Source of the DNA: Lachnoclostridium sp. UBA1308
GTDB lineage: Bacteria; Bacillota; Clostridia; Lachnospirales; Lachnospiraceae
Reading direction: 5' to 3'
DNA length: 64,000 bases
NCBI GenBank assembly: GCA_002307215.1
Contig: DBTU01000047.1
Location: 124,001-188,000, forward strand
The notes under the pieces: generated by a model
Told to the model about the DNA's origin: nothing
Database searches by the model: none
What the model saw: only the letters and a program-made list of their open reading frames with translations
Shown: one piece after another, positions 17,038 to 25,876 of the stretch
Numbering within the stretch: position 1 is the stretch's first letter
How the letters are laid out: each line of letters starts with the position of its first letter
Translations under genes and position numbers: made by a program

Positions 17038-17940
17038 TTACAAAGAATCTGCTTCATTTTCAAATATGCTTGCTTTATCGATAATGGCAGTTCCGATACC
17101 CTTATTGGTAAAAAATTCAAGCAGTAGGCAGTGTTCAATTCTTCCATCCAGAATATGTACTCTGGACACGCCATTTCTTACCGCATCGATACAGTTCTTC
17201 AGCTTTGGGAGCATTCCCCCTCCGATATACCCGCTGTCAAGAAGTTCATCCGCCCTGTCAAGTGTCAATACAGATATTAAGCTGTCTTTATCCTTGGGAT
17301 CCGCATAAACTCCCTCGATATCTGTCAAAAATACCAGTTTCTCTGCTCCGATTGCCGTAGCCACCGCACAGGCCACATCATCTGCATTGATATTATAATT
17401 CTGATATTCATCATCAATGCCAATCGGAGCAATGACCGGAACAAAATTATTGGCTATCAGTGTATTAATAAGATCTGTATTCACCTCTTTTATATTTCCG
17501 ACAAAGCCGATATCCTGACCGTTCACAGTCCTCTTCTCAACCTTTAGGGTACTTCCATCCTTGCCGCTGATACCAACTGCCTTGACGCCCAGCTTTTCTA
17601 CCATCTGAACAAGGTTTTTATTCACCTTCCCAAGTACCATTTCCGCAACTTCCATTGTCTGCTCATCCGTTACACGAAGGCCTTCCACGAATACAGAATC
17701 ATGTCCCAGCAGTCCGAGCCATTTTGTAATTTCCTTGCCGCCGCCGTGTACAATGATCGGCTGCATACCGACAAGCTTAAGCAGCGCAACATCCTTTATT
17801 ACATTCAGCTGAAGATTCTCGTCAAGCATTGCACTTCCACCGTATTTTACGACAACCTTCTTATTATTGAATTTCTGTATATAGGGAAGCGCCTCAATCA
17901 GCATCTGCGCCTTCAACATTATTTGATCCATATGTTCCAT
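17038..17940 (-). CDS. argB: Acetylglutamate kinase
   Basis: Phosphorylates N-acetylglutamate in the second step of arginine synthesis. Amino-acid-kinase motifs: VVKYGGSAM near residue 30, VHGGGKEI near 62, NINADDVACAVATAIGA with the ATP-site region, and GGMLPKLKNC towards the end. 300 residues from the ATG at 17940, which sits 8 bases after AAAGGA; an ATG three codons upstream overlaps that site. It lies between argJ and argD. Confidence 0.95.
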   Translation of the reverse strand: MEHMDQIMLKAQMLIEALPYIQKFNNKKVVVKYGGSAMLDENLQLNVIKDVALLKLVGMQPIIVHGGGKEITKWLGLLGHDSVFVEGLRVTDEQTMEVAEMVLGKVNKNLVQMVEKLGVKAVGISGKDGSTLKVEKRTVNGQDIGFVGNIKEVNTDLINTLIANNFVPVIAPIGIDDEYQNYNINADDVACAVATAIGAEKLVFLTDIEGVYADPKDKDSLISVLTLDRADELLDSGYIGGGMLPKLKNCIDAVRNGVSRVHILDGRIEHCLLLEFFTNKGIGTAIIDKASIFENEADSL

Positions 17941-18024
17941 GCTATTCATCCTTTCGATATCAACAAAATATATGTGGGTGGTATAAGGAGCTGCTGTCGT
18001 ACCGGTAACAATACAAGTAGCTTG

Positions 18025-19245
18025 TTAAGAGCGGTAATCGGCATTGATTTTTACATAGTCATAGGATAGATCGCAGCCCCATGCGGTTGCAGAAGCCTTG
18101 CCGGCTTTTAAGTCCGCTGTTGCCTTCACTTCTTTACCGGAAAGAATACTAGTAGCAATCTCTTCGCTGTAATCAGTTGCCATGCCGTTCTCCACAAGTT
18201 TCAACTTCCCATCCGGACTTTCAATATAAAGGTCCACATGATCGGGATCAAAGTTTACGCCGGCATATCCCATTGCGCAAAGGATTCGGCCCCAGTTAGC
18301 ATCATTACCAAATATTGCTGTCTTTACAAGACTGGAGGTAATGATGGATTTACTGAGGATCACTGCTTCCTCCTCAGTCTCCGCTCCGATTACCTGCATC
18401 TCAAATAGCTTGGTTGCTCCTTCGCCGTCTGCAGCCATCTTCTTGGCAAGATCGGTGGTCACGATATTTAATGCCTTACAAAAGCTTTCATAATTTTCAT
18501 TCTTTTCTGTAATTGCCTTATTGCCTGCTAATCCATTTGCGAGTAACAATAAGGAATCATTGGTTGATGTATCACGATCAACGCTGATCATGTTAAAGGA
18601 TTTCTTAACATCGGCACTCAACGCTTCTTGAAGCAGTTCTTTACTGATTGCCAGATCAGTCGTTACCACTCCGAGCATGGTTGCCATATTCGGATGTATC
18701 ATACCTGAGCCCTTAGCCATCCCGCCAAGTTTCACTTCCTTGCCGTCTATTACAAAGCTCACGGCACATTCCTTGGAATAAGTATCGGTGGTCATGATAG
18801 CTTGTGCTGCATTCGTACCGGCTTCGCTACCTTCTGTTAGTTCCCCTGCAAGAAGCTTTGCTCCTTCTATGATTACATCAATCGGCAGCTGTTTGCCGAT
18901 GACACCTGTGGATGCGGTGTAAACTGCGTTCACAGTAATTTTCAGTGCCTCTGCAACCGCCTGTGCCATCTTTTCATTATTTTGATCACCCTCAACCCCG
19001 GTGCATGCGTTGGCAACTCCGCTGTTTAGCACAACTGCCTGAACATATTCACTTTCTTGGGTTATTATAATATCCCATTTTACAGGTGCAGCCTTCACCA
19101 CATTGGTTGTAAAGGTTCCGGCCTGTGCTGCGGGAACAGTCGAATATACAAGTGCCATATCTTTTCTCTTCTTCTTTATTCCGGCATATACACCCGATGC
19201 CAAAAAGCCCTGTGCTGCTGTTACTCCACCATTAATTAACTTCAT
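18025..19245 (-). CDS. argJ: Bifunctional glutamate N-acetyltransferase/ornithine acetyltransferase
   Basis: ArgJ recycles the acetyl group from N-acetylornithine to glutamate and may also start the pathway from acetyl-CoA. The self-cleavage site is intact: KGSGMIHPNMATMLG, with cutting expected between Ala and Thr to give two subunits. The C-terminal segment CAMGYAGVNFDPDHVD and terminal WGCDLSYDYV are also family features. 406 residues. The start at 19245 follows GGAGGTAAGAGAA. First gene of argJ-argB-argD; argC, often its neighbour, is not present. Confidence 0.95.
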   Translation of the reverse strand: MKLINGGVTAAQGFLASGVYAGIKKKRKDMALVYSTVPAAQAGTFTTNVVKAAPVKWDIIITQESEYVQAVVLNSGVANACTGVEGDQNNEKMAQAVAEALKITVNAVYTASTGVIGKQLPIDVIIEGAKLLAGELTEGSEAGTNAAQAIMTTDTYSKECAVSFVIDGKEVKLGGMAKGSGMIHPNMATMLGVVTTDLAISKELLQEALSADVKKSFNMISVDRDTSTNDSLLLLANGLAGNKAITEKNENYESFCKALNIVTTDLAKKMAADGEGATKLFEMQVIGAETEEEAVILSKSIITSSLVKTAIFGNDANWGRILCAMGYAGVNFDPDHVDLYIESPDGKLKLVENGMATDYSEEIATSILSGKEVKATADLKAGKASATAWGCDLSYDYVKINADYRS

Positions 19246-19302
19246 TTCTCTTACCTCCATATGTTAACGGATTTTCCGTAATTTATCAAAAATGTTGCAT
19301 TA

Positions 19303-19731
19303 TTATCCATTTGCTTCATCGATAACAACGTTGTAAATATTTAAATCTTCCCGTAACGTCCATCCCATAGAACTCCAAAATTGATTACCCTGATTATTGT
19401 GTCTTAAGCAGAACAAACTAATCCTTGCTATCCCTTCTGCCTTCATCGCGGTAATCGCATATTTCACAAGTTCTCTGCCAATGGACTTATGTCTGTGCAT
19501 TTCCTCCACACAGGTATGATACAGATATCCCCGCCTGCCGTCATGTCCGGTAAGTATAGTTCCAACGATTTTACCATTCTCTACAGCAACAAAATTCGTC
19601 GAAGGATTTCTATGCAGAAATCTCTCTATCACTTCTTTGGAATCATCGCTCTCTCTTACTCCGACACCCGGCGTACTCTTCCATAACGTATAAGCTTCTT
19701 CATAATCCTCTGATGTAAAAAGACGTATCAT
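19303..19731 (-). CDS. GNAT-family N-acetyltransferase (YpeA-like)
   Basis: A 142-residue acetyltransferase. It has the core GNAT fold order: FVAVENGKIVGTILTGHDGRRGYLYHTCVE, the acetyl-CoA loop HRHKSIGRELVKYAI (in place of the usual R/QxxGxG/A) and a C-terminal NQGNQFWSSMGW segment. It resembles YpeA. The substrate is unknown; adjacency to argJ does not prove a role in arginine synthesis. The ATG is preceded by GGAGGTGAGATTTC. Confidence 0.85.
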   Translation of the reverse strand: MIRLFTSEDYEEAYTLWKSTPGVGVRESDDSKEVIERFLHRNPSTNFVAVENGKIVGTILTGHDGRRGYLYHTCVEEMHRHKSIGRELVKYAITAMKAEGIARISLFCLRHNNQGNQFWSSMGWTLREDLNIYNVVIDEANG

Positions 19732-19833
19732 GAAATCTCACCTCCGAAACAACCTGTTAATTTTATCATTCTATACATCGCTCCAAAAATAATATTTCAT
19801 AATTATACATCAAAACTTAATTTTATGCAATAC

Positions 19834-20445
19834 CTATTTTAACTTTTTTATATCAATTCCCTTCCGTAACAGAGCCTGGTAGATATGTGCGATGGGGAAC
19901 CCCACCACATTATAATAATCACCTACAATCTCCTTAATGTATAGTCCGAATATTCCTTGTATCGCATAAGCTCCTGCCTTATCCATGGGTTCGCCTGTTG
20001 CGATATACTCCATAATCTGCTCCCTTGACAAAGGGTATACGGATACTCTTGTGCATACCGCAAAGGAAAGCTCCTCTTCCTTACCGGTTTTATCTTTGAT
20101 AAGTATACTGACACCGGTATAGACCTCATGAATCTCATCGGAAAGCATAGCAAGCATTCTGGCCGCATCCTCTTCATCCTTGGGTTTACCAAGTGCATGT
20201 TCTTTGTAAAATACCATGGTATCCGCACCGATTATGAGCTGTTCCTCGTTCCTTACGGCTTTTCCTGCAAGGAGGCCTGCAGCCTCCTGAGTCTTTAATG
20301 TAGCTAGTGCTTGTACCAAATCTGAGGGGATCTTTTCCTCCGATACTTCCTCCACATTACCGGTCACGACTTGAAAGGGAATACCCATTTGATTCATTAT
20401 TTCCTTACGCCTCGGTGATCCTGACGCTAATATTATCCGATACAT
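19834..20445 (-). CDS. maf: Maf-family nucleoside triphosphate pyrophosphatase
   Basis: Maf proteins hydrolyse non-canonical nucleotides (dTTP/UTP and modified forms) to monophosphates. The family opening ILASGSPRRKEIMNQMG is complete, followed by IIGADTMVF, LGKPKDEEDAARML, HEVYTGVSI and the C-terminal KAGAYAIQGIFGLYI and VVGFPIAHIY. 203 residues from the ATG at 20445 after AAAGGATG. The longer frame upstream has no better start. Confidence 0.93.
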   Translation of the reverse strand: MYRIILASGSPRRKEIMNQMGIPFQVVTGNVEEVSEEKIPSDLVQALATLKTQEAAGLLAGKAVRNEEQLIIGADTMVFYKEHALGKPKDEEDAARMLAMLSDEIHEVYTGVSILIKDKTGKEEELSFAVCTRVSVYPLSREQIMEYIATGEPMDKAGAYAIQGIFGLYIKEIVGDYYNVVGFPIAHIYQALLRKGIDIKKLK

Positions 20446-20542
20446 GACGCTACATCCTTTCTTTCCACATAACTTTAAACCTATTATAAACAAATATCAT
20501 GATATGTAAAGGATTTGTGACTATTCAGTCACTGCGGTTCTT

Positions 20543-20712
20543 GTTACTATTCACAGCCCAGCCATAGATGTTGATATGATTTCGACAAATGTCTCCGAAG
20601 CGGAGCCGCTCCCGCTTAGTTGCATTACGCAGTTCGTATGCAAATACTCCTTTTCGGAAATCATTTGTCGAAATCATAATGCCTAATTCCTGACTGGGCT
20701 GTGAATAGTAAC
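20543..20712. mobile_element. MITE-like palindromic element, well-preserved copy
   Basis: The ends are inverted repeats, GTTACTATTCACAGCCCAG and CTGGGCTGTGAATAGTAAC. Inside them a second pair, ATGATTTCGACAAATG (20576-20591) and CATTTGTCGAAATCAT (20662-20677), is perfect. The centre has AGCGGAGCCGCT. There is no coding capacity. A worn copy lies at 45628-45774. The form suggests a miniature inverted-repeat element or a structured-RNA repeat; target-site duplications are not clear. Confidence 0.7.
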
Positions 20713-20888
20713 CGGTTCTTTCTTATTTGATATCATAATAATAAATCTATATTGAACTTATGTCTTGTCTTATATATAATAGGTAATAACTGCATAGACT
20801 ATTTTCGTAATCTATACTGATTTCTATATTTTATCAGCTTTATTTGAAGACGATTTATGTATTTTTATGCTTTTATTTATTTTTACTA

Positions 20889-20917
20889 TTGCATAATAAT
20901 AAAATATGTTGTATATT
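20889..20917 (+). promoter_or_regulatory. Likely argG promoter
   Basis: TTGCAT (20889-20894), a 17-base spacer and TATATT (20912-20917) stand about 95 bases before the argG start. The -35 region reads TTGCATAATAATAAAAT, which loosely resembles an ARG box half-site, so ArgR control is possible but unproven. Confidence 0.5.
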
Positions 20918-21013
20918 TAAACACATATTAAATTCAGTATCATCCGCTCATATCGATGGTTCTAAGAAATGAAGGAATGAATATGCCGAAGCTACGGCAG
21001 AATGGAGGACATT

Positions 21014-22225
21014 ATGAAAGAAAAAGTTATTCTCGCTTATTCCGGTGGTCTTGATACTACCGCTATCATCCCCTGGTTAAAGGAAAATTATGATTATGAT
21101 GTTGTATGTGTGTGCATCGATGTCGGTCAGGGCAATGAGCTCGACGGCTTGGAGGAAAGAGCGAAGCTTTCCGGTGCAACAAAATTATATATTGAGGATG
21201 TTGTAGACGAATTCGTTAATGATTATGTTATGCCCTGCGTAAAAGCGAATGCAGTTTATGAAAATAAATATCTGCTTGGAACCTCCATGGCAAGACCGGT
21301 CATCGCAAAGAGACTTGTTGAAATCGCAAGAAAAGAAGGCGCAACCGCTATCTGTCACGGAGCTACCGGTAAAGGAAATGATCAGGTACGTTTTGAATTG
21401 ACGATAAAGGCACTTGCTCCTGATTTAAAGATCATCGCTCCCTGGAGAATCTGGACGATGTCCTCCCGTGAAGAAGAAATCGAATACTGTGATAAACACG
21501 GTATCCATCTTCCCTTCTCCTCCGATAACAGCTACTCCCGTGACCGCAATCTCTGGCACATCAGCCATGAGGGACTTGAGCTTGAGTCTCCGGGAAATGC
21601 TCCGAATTATGACCATCTGTTAGTGCTCGGCGTATCTCCCGAGAAGGCTCCTGACGAAGGTGCTACCTTAAGCTTATCCTTTGAACAGGGTATCCCTACT
21701 GCACTTAACGGTAAGAAGATGTCTGCAACCGAAATCATCAAGGAATTAAACGAACTGGGCGGGAAGCATGGTATCGGCATCGTAGATATTGTAGAAAACC
21801 GTGTCGTTGGTATGAAATCCCGAGGCGTATATGAAACTCCCGGCGGAACCATCTTAATGGAAGCACATATGCAGATAGAGGAGCTGATCCTAGACCGTTC
21901 TACACTGACTGCAAAGAAGGAAGTGGCTAACCGTTTTGCAGATATTGTATACGAAGGCAAATGGTTTACACCGCTCCGTGAAGCTTATCAGGCATTTATT
22001 GATGTAACCCAGCAATATGTAACCGGCGAAGCAAAACTCAAGCTGTACAAAGGAAATATCATTAAGCAAGGAACCACCTCTCCTTATTCCTTATATAATG
22101 AAAGCATCGCATCCTTCACAACCGGGGAGCTCTATAACCATCATGATGCGGAAGGCTTTATCAACCTCTTCGGATTATCCCTAAAGGTTCGTGCCATGAA
22201 GATGGCTTCACTGGACCTGGAATAA
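21014..22225 (+). CDS. argG: Argininosuccinate synthase
   Basis: Joins citrulline and aspartate with ATP in the seventh step of arginine synthesis. The N-terminal PP-loop LAYSGGLDTTAIIPWL is clear, as are GCHGATGKGNDQ-like ICHGATGKGNDQVRFE and the segment YSRDRNLWHIS. 403 residues, full length. The start at 21014 follows GGAGG; the frame can be read four codons earlier but that contains the ribosome site. It is transcribed away from argJBD and has its own promoter and terminator, so it is a separate unit; argH is not in view. Confidence 0.96.
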   Translation: MKEKVILAYSGGLDTTAIIPWLKENYDYDVVCVCIDVGQGNELDGLEERAKLSGATKLYIEDVVDEFVNDYVMPCVKANAVYENKYLLGTSMARPVIAKRLVEIARKEGATAICHGATGKGNDQVRFELTIKALAPDLKIIAPWRIWTMSSREEEIEYCDKHGIHLPFSSDNSYSRDRNLWHISHEGLELESPGNAPNYDHLLVLGVSPEKAPDEGATLSLSFEQGIPTALNGKKMSATEIIKELNELGGKHGIGIVDIVENRVVGMKSRGVYETPGGTILMEAHMQIEELILDRSTLTAKKEVANRFADIVYEGKWFTPLREAYQAFIDVTQQYVTGEAKLKLYKGNIIKQGTTSPYSLYNESIASFTTGELYNHHDAEGFINLFGLSLKVRAMKMASLDLE

Positions 22226-22250
22226 ATAACACAGGCACTTAGTCCGTAAC

Positions 22251-22337
22251 AAAGGGCTGCATAGAATGAAAAGTACAGGATTTTGACGAAACACATTTGT
22301 CAGTAATCCTGTACTTTTGCTTCTACGCAGCCCTTTT
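22251..22337 (+). terminator. Long nested hairpin, argG terminator
   Basis: The outer stem AAAGGGCTGC pairs with GCAGCCCTTT, and the inner 14-base stem AAAAGTACAGGATT pairs perfectly with AATCCTGTACTTTT; even the loop has TGAC/GTCA. It ends CCCTTTTC. It is longer than a normal terminator and might itself be an inserted palindrome. Confidence 0.75.
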
Positions 22338-22378
22338 CTGCTATACTGCTGTCCACTCATTACAATTATATGTAGCTA

Positions 22379-22597
22379 TTATTTTAAATTAATTTTTCGA
22401 AGCAGTAACCAATCTAGTTCCATACAAAGCAGTGCTGTAATTGTGAAGCTTAGAAATGTACTCTCAGGTCTACCCAAAGTCATATCAAAGAAAGCATTCA
22501 ACGATTTCCCGCTCGCTCCATTTGTTGTATCATTTATCAAGGAAGAATAACGAAGCAAAAAATCGGTACACCTGAGCAAAGAACGATACGTGCAGCC
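22379..22597 (-). pseudogene. C-terminal scar of an ABC transporter permease
   Basis: Beginning right after, and in frame with, the stop of the GntR gene, the minus strand encodes about 72 residues ending TALLCMELDWLLLRKINLK. The end is hydrophobic with a basic tail, like the last helix of an ABC-2 type membrane subunit. YtrA-type regulators are usually followed by such ABC genes. The ATPase and most of the permease are missing, so I read a deletion remnant. The family call is inferred mainly from context. Confidence 0.45.
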
Positions 22598-22990
22598 TTA
22601 TTTAGACGGTAGAATATTATTGCATTGTTTCAAACCTCTCTCTATCATAGTTTTGATTTCAGCTTCTGCCAGATTCAGACGTTTTGCTTCGGCAACAAGG
22701 CTTACAATGTAATTATCGAAGAACTGCTCTTTTCGCATATTCCTCAGTTGTTCTATGGCTCCGGGGGCTACAAACATACCGAGACCACGCTTCTTATATA
22801 CAATACCACTATCCACTAGCAGGTTAATTCCTTTTAGAGCAGTTGCCGGATTAATCTTATACTTCACAGCAAATTCGGTGATTGAAGGTATTTGGGTCTC
22901 TTCTTCAAAGGCCCCCGATAATATGGCGTCCTCAACCCCTTCTGCGATCTGTAGAAATATTGCCTTATCGGAATTAAGATTAAGCTCCAT
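22598..22990 (-). CDS. GntR-family regulator, YtrA subfamily
   Basis: A short repressor of 130 residues: a GntR winged helix (FLQIAEGVEDAILSGAFEEE, then IPSITEFAVKYKINPATALK and LVDSGIVYKKRGLGMFV) with only a small C-terminal helical extension instead of a ligand domain. That size is the YtrA mark. These regulators normally control an adjacent ABC transporter, here reduced to a scar downstream. Start at ATG 22990 after AAAGGAATTAACC. Its remaining targets are unknown. Confidence 0.9.
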   Translation of the reverse strand: MELNLNSDKAIFLQIAEGVEDAILSGAFEEETQIPSITEFAVKYKINPATALKGINLLVDSGIVYKKRGLGMFVAPGAIEQLRNMRKEQFFDNYIVSLVAEAKRLNLAEAEIKTMIERGLKQCNNILPSK

Positions 22991-23129
22991 GGTTAATTCC
23001 TTTCTGTTGATTGGTTGGTTGCTCAAGCAACTAACTATGCAGATATAATACTACCTACTATATACAATGTCAATACAATTATTTTCATTTTTTGTCTGTC
23101 TATTATTTTCATTTTTTTGTCTGTTCATT

Positions 23130-24068
23130 TCATTCTTTTAGATATCTTCCAATAAATTCACTCACTCTCTTTTCATAGCCCTGTTTGTTCAAGCAGTAGC
23201 TCTCCGCATGTTTTGCTCCGGCGACCAGATAAAGTCCTTTATTCTTCTTCTTGCAGGTGTACATCTGACTTGACATAAAGGCCGGTACCAGATTATCTCT
23301 CTTACCGTGAATGAACAGTACCGGAGTATCAGACCCAAGGACTGCCCTAATCGGTGATACCTGGCGAAACAAGAAACCGGCTCGAACATAAGATAGGCAG
23401 CTTACCACCGGTATCAAAAATCCGGGCAGATGATAATACTGTCTCAGCTCATGACGAATTAGCAATCTCAAATCGGAATAAGCGCAATCGGCGATGGAGA
23501 GGCTCACTCTTTTGTCAATCTCCAGATTCAGCAGCACGGTGGCTGCTCCCATGGATTCCCCATGGGTAATGATTTTGCAGTCGTTTCCAAAGCTATAATA
23601 ACACCAATCCACAATCTTTTTTAAATCATATTTCTCATAATATCCCATAGTTGTAAATGCTTTACCGCTTTTTCCATGATTTCTGTGATCATACATTAAC
23701 ACCGTAAAACCAAGCTTATGAAAAAGCTCCGCATACTTGATACTGCCATACCTGGCACAGCCCAATCCATGACACAAAACAGCTATTTTTTCAGCTACTC
23801 CAGTAGCTGTAGCTACACCGGTAACCGTATCCCCACCTGCAGCTGTCTTATTCTCCGCTTCAATTAATTCACAGAATAACTTATAGCCATAATCCGATGT
23901 CAACAAAAACTCTCGTTTCTTCCATGTCTGATACAACTCACTATCGATTCGGTTACACCTGATATCTCTCTGAAATCCTTTTTCATATGATAGCATTTTA
24001 GGCTTTATCAGCAAATCAGAAAGACACCAAAGCCATTCAAACAATAATACACTAATTAAACGAAGCAT
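23130..24068 (-). CDS. Alpha/beta hydrolase
   Basis: A serine hydrolase of 312 residues with an N-terminal hydrophobic segment that may anchor it. The nucleophile elbow is HGESMGAATVLL, the oxyanion strand IAVLCHGLG, the acid region LFIHGKRDNLVPAF and the catalytic His AKHAESY. It resembles YqkD/YfhR-type hydrolases of the DUF/serine aminopeptidase group; substrate unknown. A low-complexity stretch VTGVATATGVAEK precedes strand IAVLCHG and looks like a local repeat expansion. The ATG at 24068 follows AGGGTG. Confidence 0.85.
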   Translation of the reverse strand: MLRLISVLLFEWLWCLSDLLIKPKMLSYEKGFQRDIRCNRIDSELYQTWKKREFLLTSDYGYKLFCELIEAENKTAAGGDTVTGVATATGVAEKIAVLCHGLGCARYGSIKYAELFHKLGFTVLMYDHRNHGKSGKAFTTMGYYEKYDLKKIVDWCYYSFGNDCKIITHGESMGAATVLLNLEIDKRVSLSIADCAYSDLRLLIRHELRQYYHLPGFLIPVVSCLSYVRAGFLFRQVSPIRAVLGSDTPVLFIHGKRDNLVPAFMSSQMYTCKKKNKGLYLVAGAKHAESYCLNKQGYEKRVSEFIGRYLKE

Positions 24069-24191
24069 CTTATCACACCCTATCCTTTTATCAGTTAACA
24101 ACCTGTGATTTCATAACCGCCCATTATTATGTACTATTAGTTCCCTGTTATATCTGTAGTTATTCTAAAAGAGGTGTTTCCCCTTATATAA

Positions 24192-24222
24192 TAAAAGCAG
24201 TTATCCAATGATGAATAACTGC
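24192..24222 (-). terminator. Terminator after the glycerophosphodiesterase gene
   Basis: On the minus strand GCAGTTATTCA pairs with the nearly perfect complement TGGATAACTGC and is followed by TTTTATTATAT. It is placed 6 bases after the stop at 24228. Confidence 0.75.
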
Positions 24223-24227
24223 AACAA

Positions 24228-25067
24228 TTATGCTTTTTCTTTCTCGGGTATAAAGCTGTCGAAGATTAACAATTCAAAATATTTACGGTTATCTTCATAA
24301 TCTTGTTGATTTTTAATTGTCCAGGCTACCGTCTTAACCCGGTACAGCTTTCTACAGATTGTATAGGAAAGTCCTTTTTTATAGATATAATGATACGCTA
24401 TAAAATCAGGCTTCGTATAGAAATTCATCAACAGATGCTTTAATATAAAAAATTGAAACTTATTACCATCCATCTTTTCCCGGATGAAATCAGTTGACAG
24501 CTGTCCGCGTACCACCTTCGGTTCATGGATACGATACCAACTTAGTCCGAACGGATTAAAGGATTCGATACAGTAAATACCCTTATAATTCTTAAGAATT
24601 TCAGACACAATGGAACAGATTTTTCCGGCCTTCCAAGGTATCTTAAGTTCAATAATAAGAGGTACCTTTCCATCTACAACTGCCAGCACTTCTTCAAAGG
24701 TAGGTATTTTTTCGTTTGATTGGAACAACCTGAACTGCTCCAGTTCTTCATAATTATGTTCCGATACCTTAAAATCAGTCATACAAATACGCTTTAAATC
24801 ATAATCATGAAGAATCACCGGTACATTGTCCTTTGTTAGCTGGATGTCCAGCTCAATGCCATACCCCTTTTCGACTGCAAGCGAAAAAGCACGCAGAGAA
24901 TTCTCCGGTGCATCGGATTTATTATTATGAAGTCCACGGTGTGCATAAAGCCAGCCATCTAATAATTTCCCATTCGGATTTCTCCGAAGTTTCGGCATAA
25001 TCGCCAGCATATAGAACAAGATTACTATCAATATAGCGATTCCAAACACTTCTAACAATACTTCCAT
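24228..25067 (-). CDS. Glycerophosphodiester phosphodiesterase
   Basis: Cleaves deacylated phospholipid diesters to glycerol 3-phosphate and an alcohol. After an N-terminal membrane helix (about residues 4-24) the GDPD barrel begins YAHRGLHNN, with PENSLRAFSLAVEKG, ELDIQLTKDNVPVILHDYDLKRI (catalytic His and metal-binding Glu/Asp) and VPLIIELK. The usual C-terminal VWTIN element is present as VAWTIKNQQD. 279 residues; membrane anchored with the active site location inferred. It ends at a terminator. Confidence 0.92.
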   Translation of the reverse strand: MEVLLEVFGIAILIVILFYMLAIMPKLRRNPNGKLLDGWLYAHRGLHNNKSDAPENSLRAFSLAVEKGYGIELDIQLTKDNVPVILHDYDLKRICMTDFKVSEHNYEELEQFRLFQSNEKIPTFEEVLAVVDGKVPLIIELKIPWKAGKICSIVSEILKNYKGIYCIESFNPFGLSWYRIHEPKVVRGQLSTDFIREKMDGNKFQFFILKHLLMNFYTKPDFIAYHYIYKKGLSYTICRKLYRVKTVAWTIKNQQDYEDNRKYFELLIFDSFIPEKEKA

Positions 25068-25124
25068 TCACTCTTCCAATCAGGATGCCGCTCTGAGGCA
25101 TCTCAAATAATCAGCACTAAAAGC

Positions 25125-25874
25125 TCAATGATGTCCGGTAAATACATATAACCCAATCCCCACGGCAATCGTAAGATTCAAGGAATCTACATCCTGCGTC
25201 TGCGGAATTAAAATACTGGTTCCGGCCGTCAAAAAGGAATCGTTCAGACCTGTAGCTTCATTACCAAAAACAAGGGAATACAACTTAACATTCGGACATT
25301 CTTGCAGGGTTAGTGCTTTCTCCCCATTTAGCATAAAGGTAAAAATCTCATGCTGCGCATACTGTTTACGATACTCCTCAAAGCTCTGAAACAGACTAAA
25401 ATTCAATTTAAATAATGCACCCATGGAAGATCTCACGGTCTTCGGGTTATAGATATCAGCACCCGGTAGGATTATTGCAACATCATAGATACCAAATCCG
25501 ACTGCTGTCCTGAGAATCGTTCCCAGATTCCCCATGTTACTGGGGTTAACCAGTACAAGGTGAGGTCGAACCTCGCAGAGCGTACAACTATATTTATTGA
25601 AAACACCTGCGACATAACAGTTTTCCTTATCGCTGATTTTTGCAATTAGTTTATCATTGTACTCTAGGTGTATGCTCTTTTCCGTACACAGCTTCTTTAG
25701 ATTATTCTGATCCGTAAAGCTTGAGTCCACCAGTACCTTCCTTACCTGCTCCGGTTTTGATTTAATCAGTTCGTAGGTAGGAAATGCCCCCAAGGTGTAC
25801 GAATAAGCGGCTTCTTTCTTATAGGATTTAATCTGCTGCTCCATATTACCGTCAGCTGTATTATCATGATTCAT
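25125..25874 (-). CDS. TrmH/SpoU-family RNA 2'-O-methyltransferase
   Basis: A SPOUT methyltransferase of 249 residues. An N-terminal RNA-binding part is followed by LVLVNPSNMGNLGTILRTA (motif 1), LPGADIYNPKTVRSSMGALF (motif 2) and VFGNEATGLND with SLNLTIAVGIGLYVF (motif 3, knot). It resembles TrmH-like rRNA/tRNA methyltransferases; the target base is unknown. The ATG at 25874 uses GGGAG, supplied by a GC-rich repeat. Translating further upstream only reads that repeat from a TTG. Confidence 0.88.
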   Translation of the reverse strand: MNHDNTADGNMEQQIKSYKKEAAYSYTLGAFPTYELIKSKPEQVRKVLVDSSFTDQNNLKKLCTEKSIHLEYNDKLIAKISDKENCYVAGVFNKYSCTLCEVRPHLVLVNPSNMGNLGTILRTAVGFGIYDVAIILPGADIYNPKTVRSSMGALFKLNFSLFQSFEEYRKQYAQHEIFTFMLNGEKALTLQECPNVKLYSLVFGNEATGLNDSFLTAGTSILIPQTQDVDSLNLTIAVGIGLYVFTGHH

Positions 25875-25876
25875 AT

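Larger units (their letters stand above)
20446..21013. other. Gene-free region between maf and argG
   Basis: About 570 bases without a credible ORF. It contains the 170-bp palindromic element (20543-20712), a very AT-rich stretch, the likely argG promoter (20889-20917) and a leader of roughly 90 bases before the argG ribosome site. Confidence 0.7.

Noticed and set aside
20889..20917. ARG box for ArgR at the argG promoter
   Set aside because: TTGCATAATAATAAAAT has only loose similarity and no good partner box, in DNA that is AT-rich throughout.
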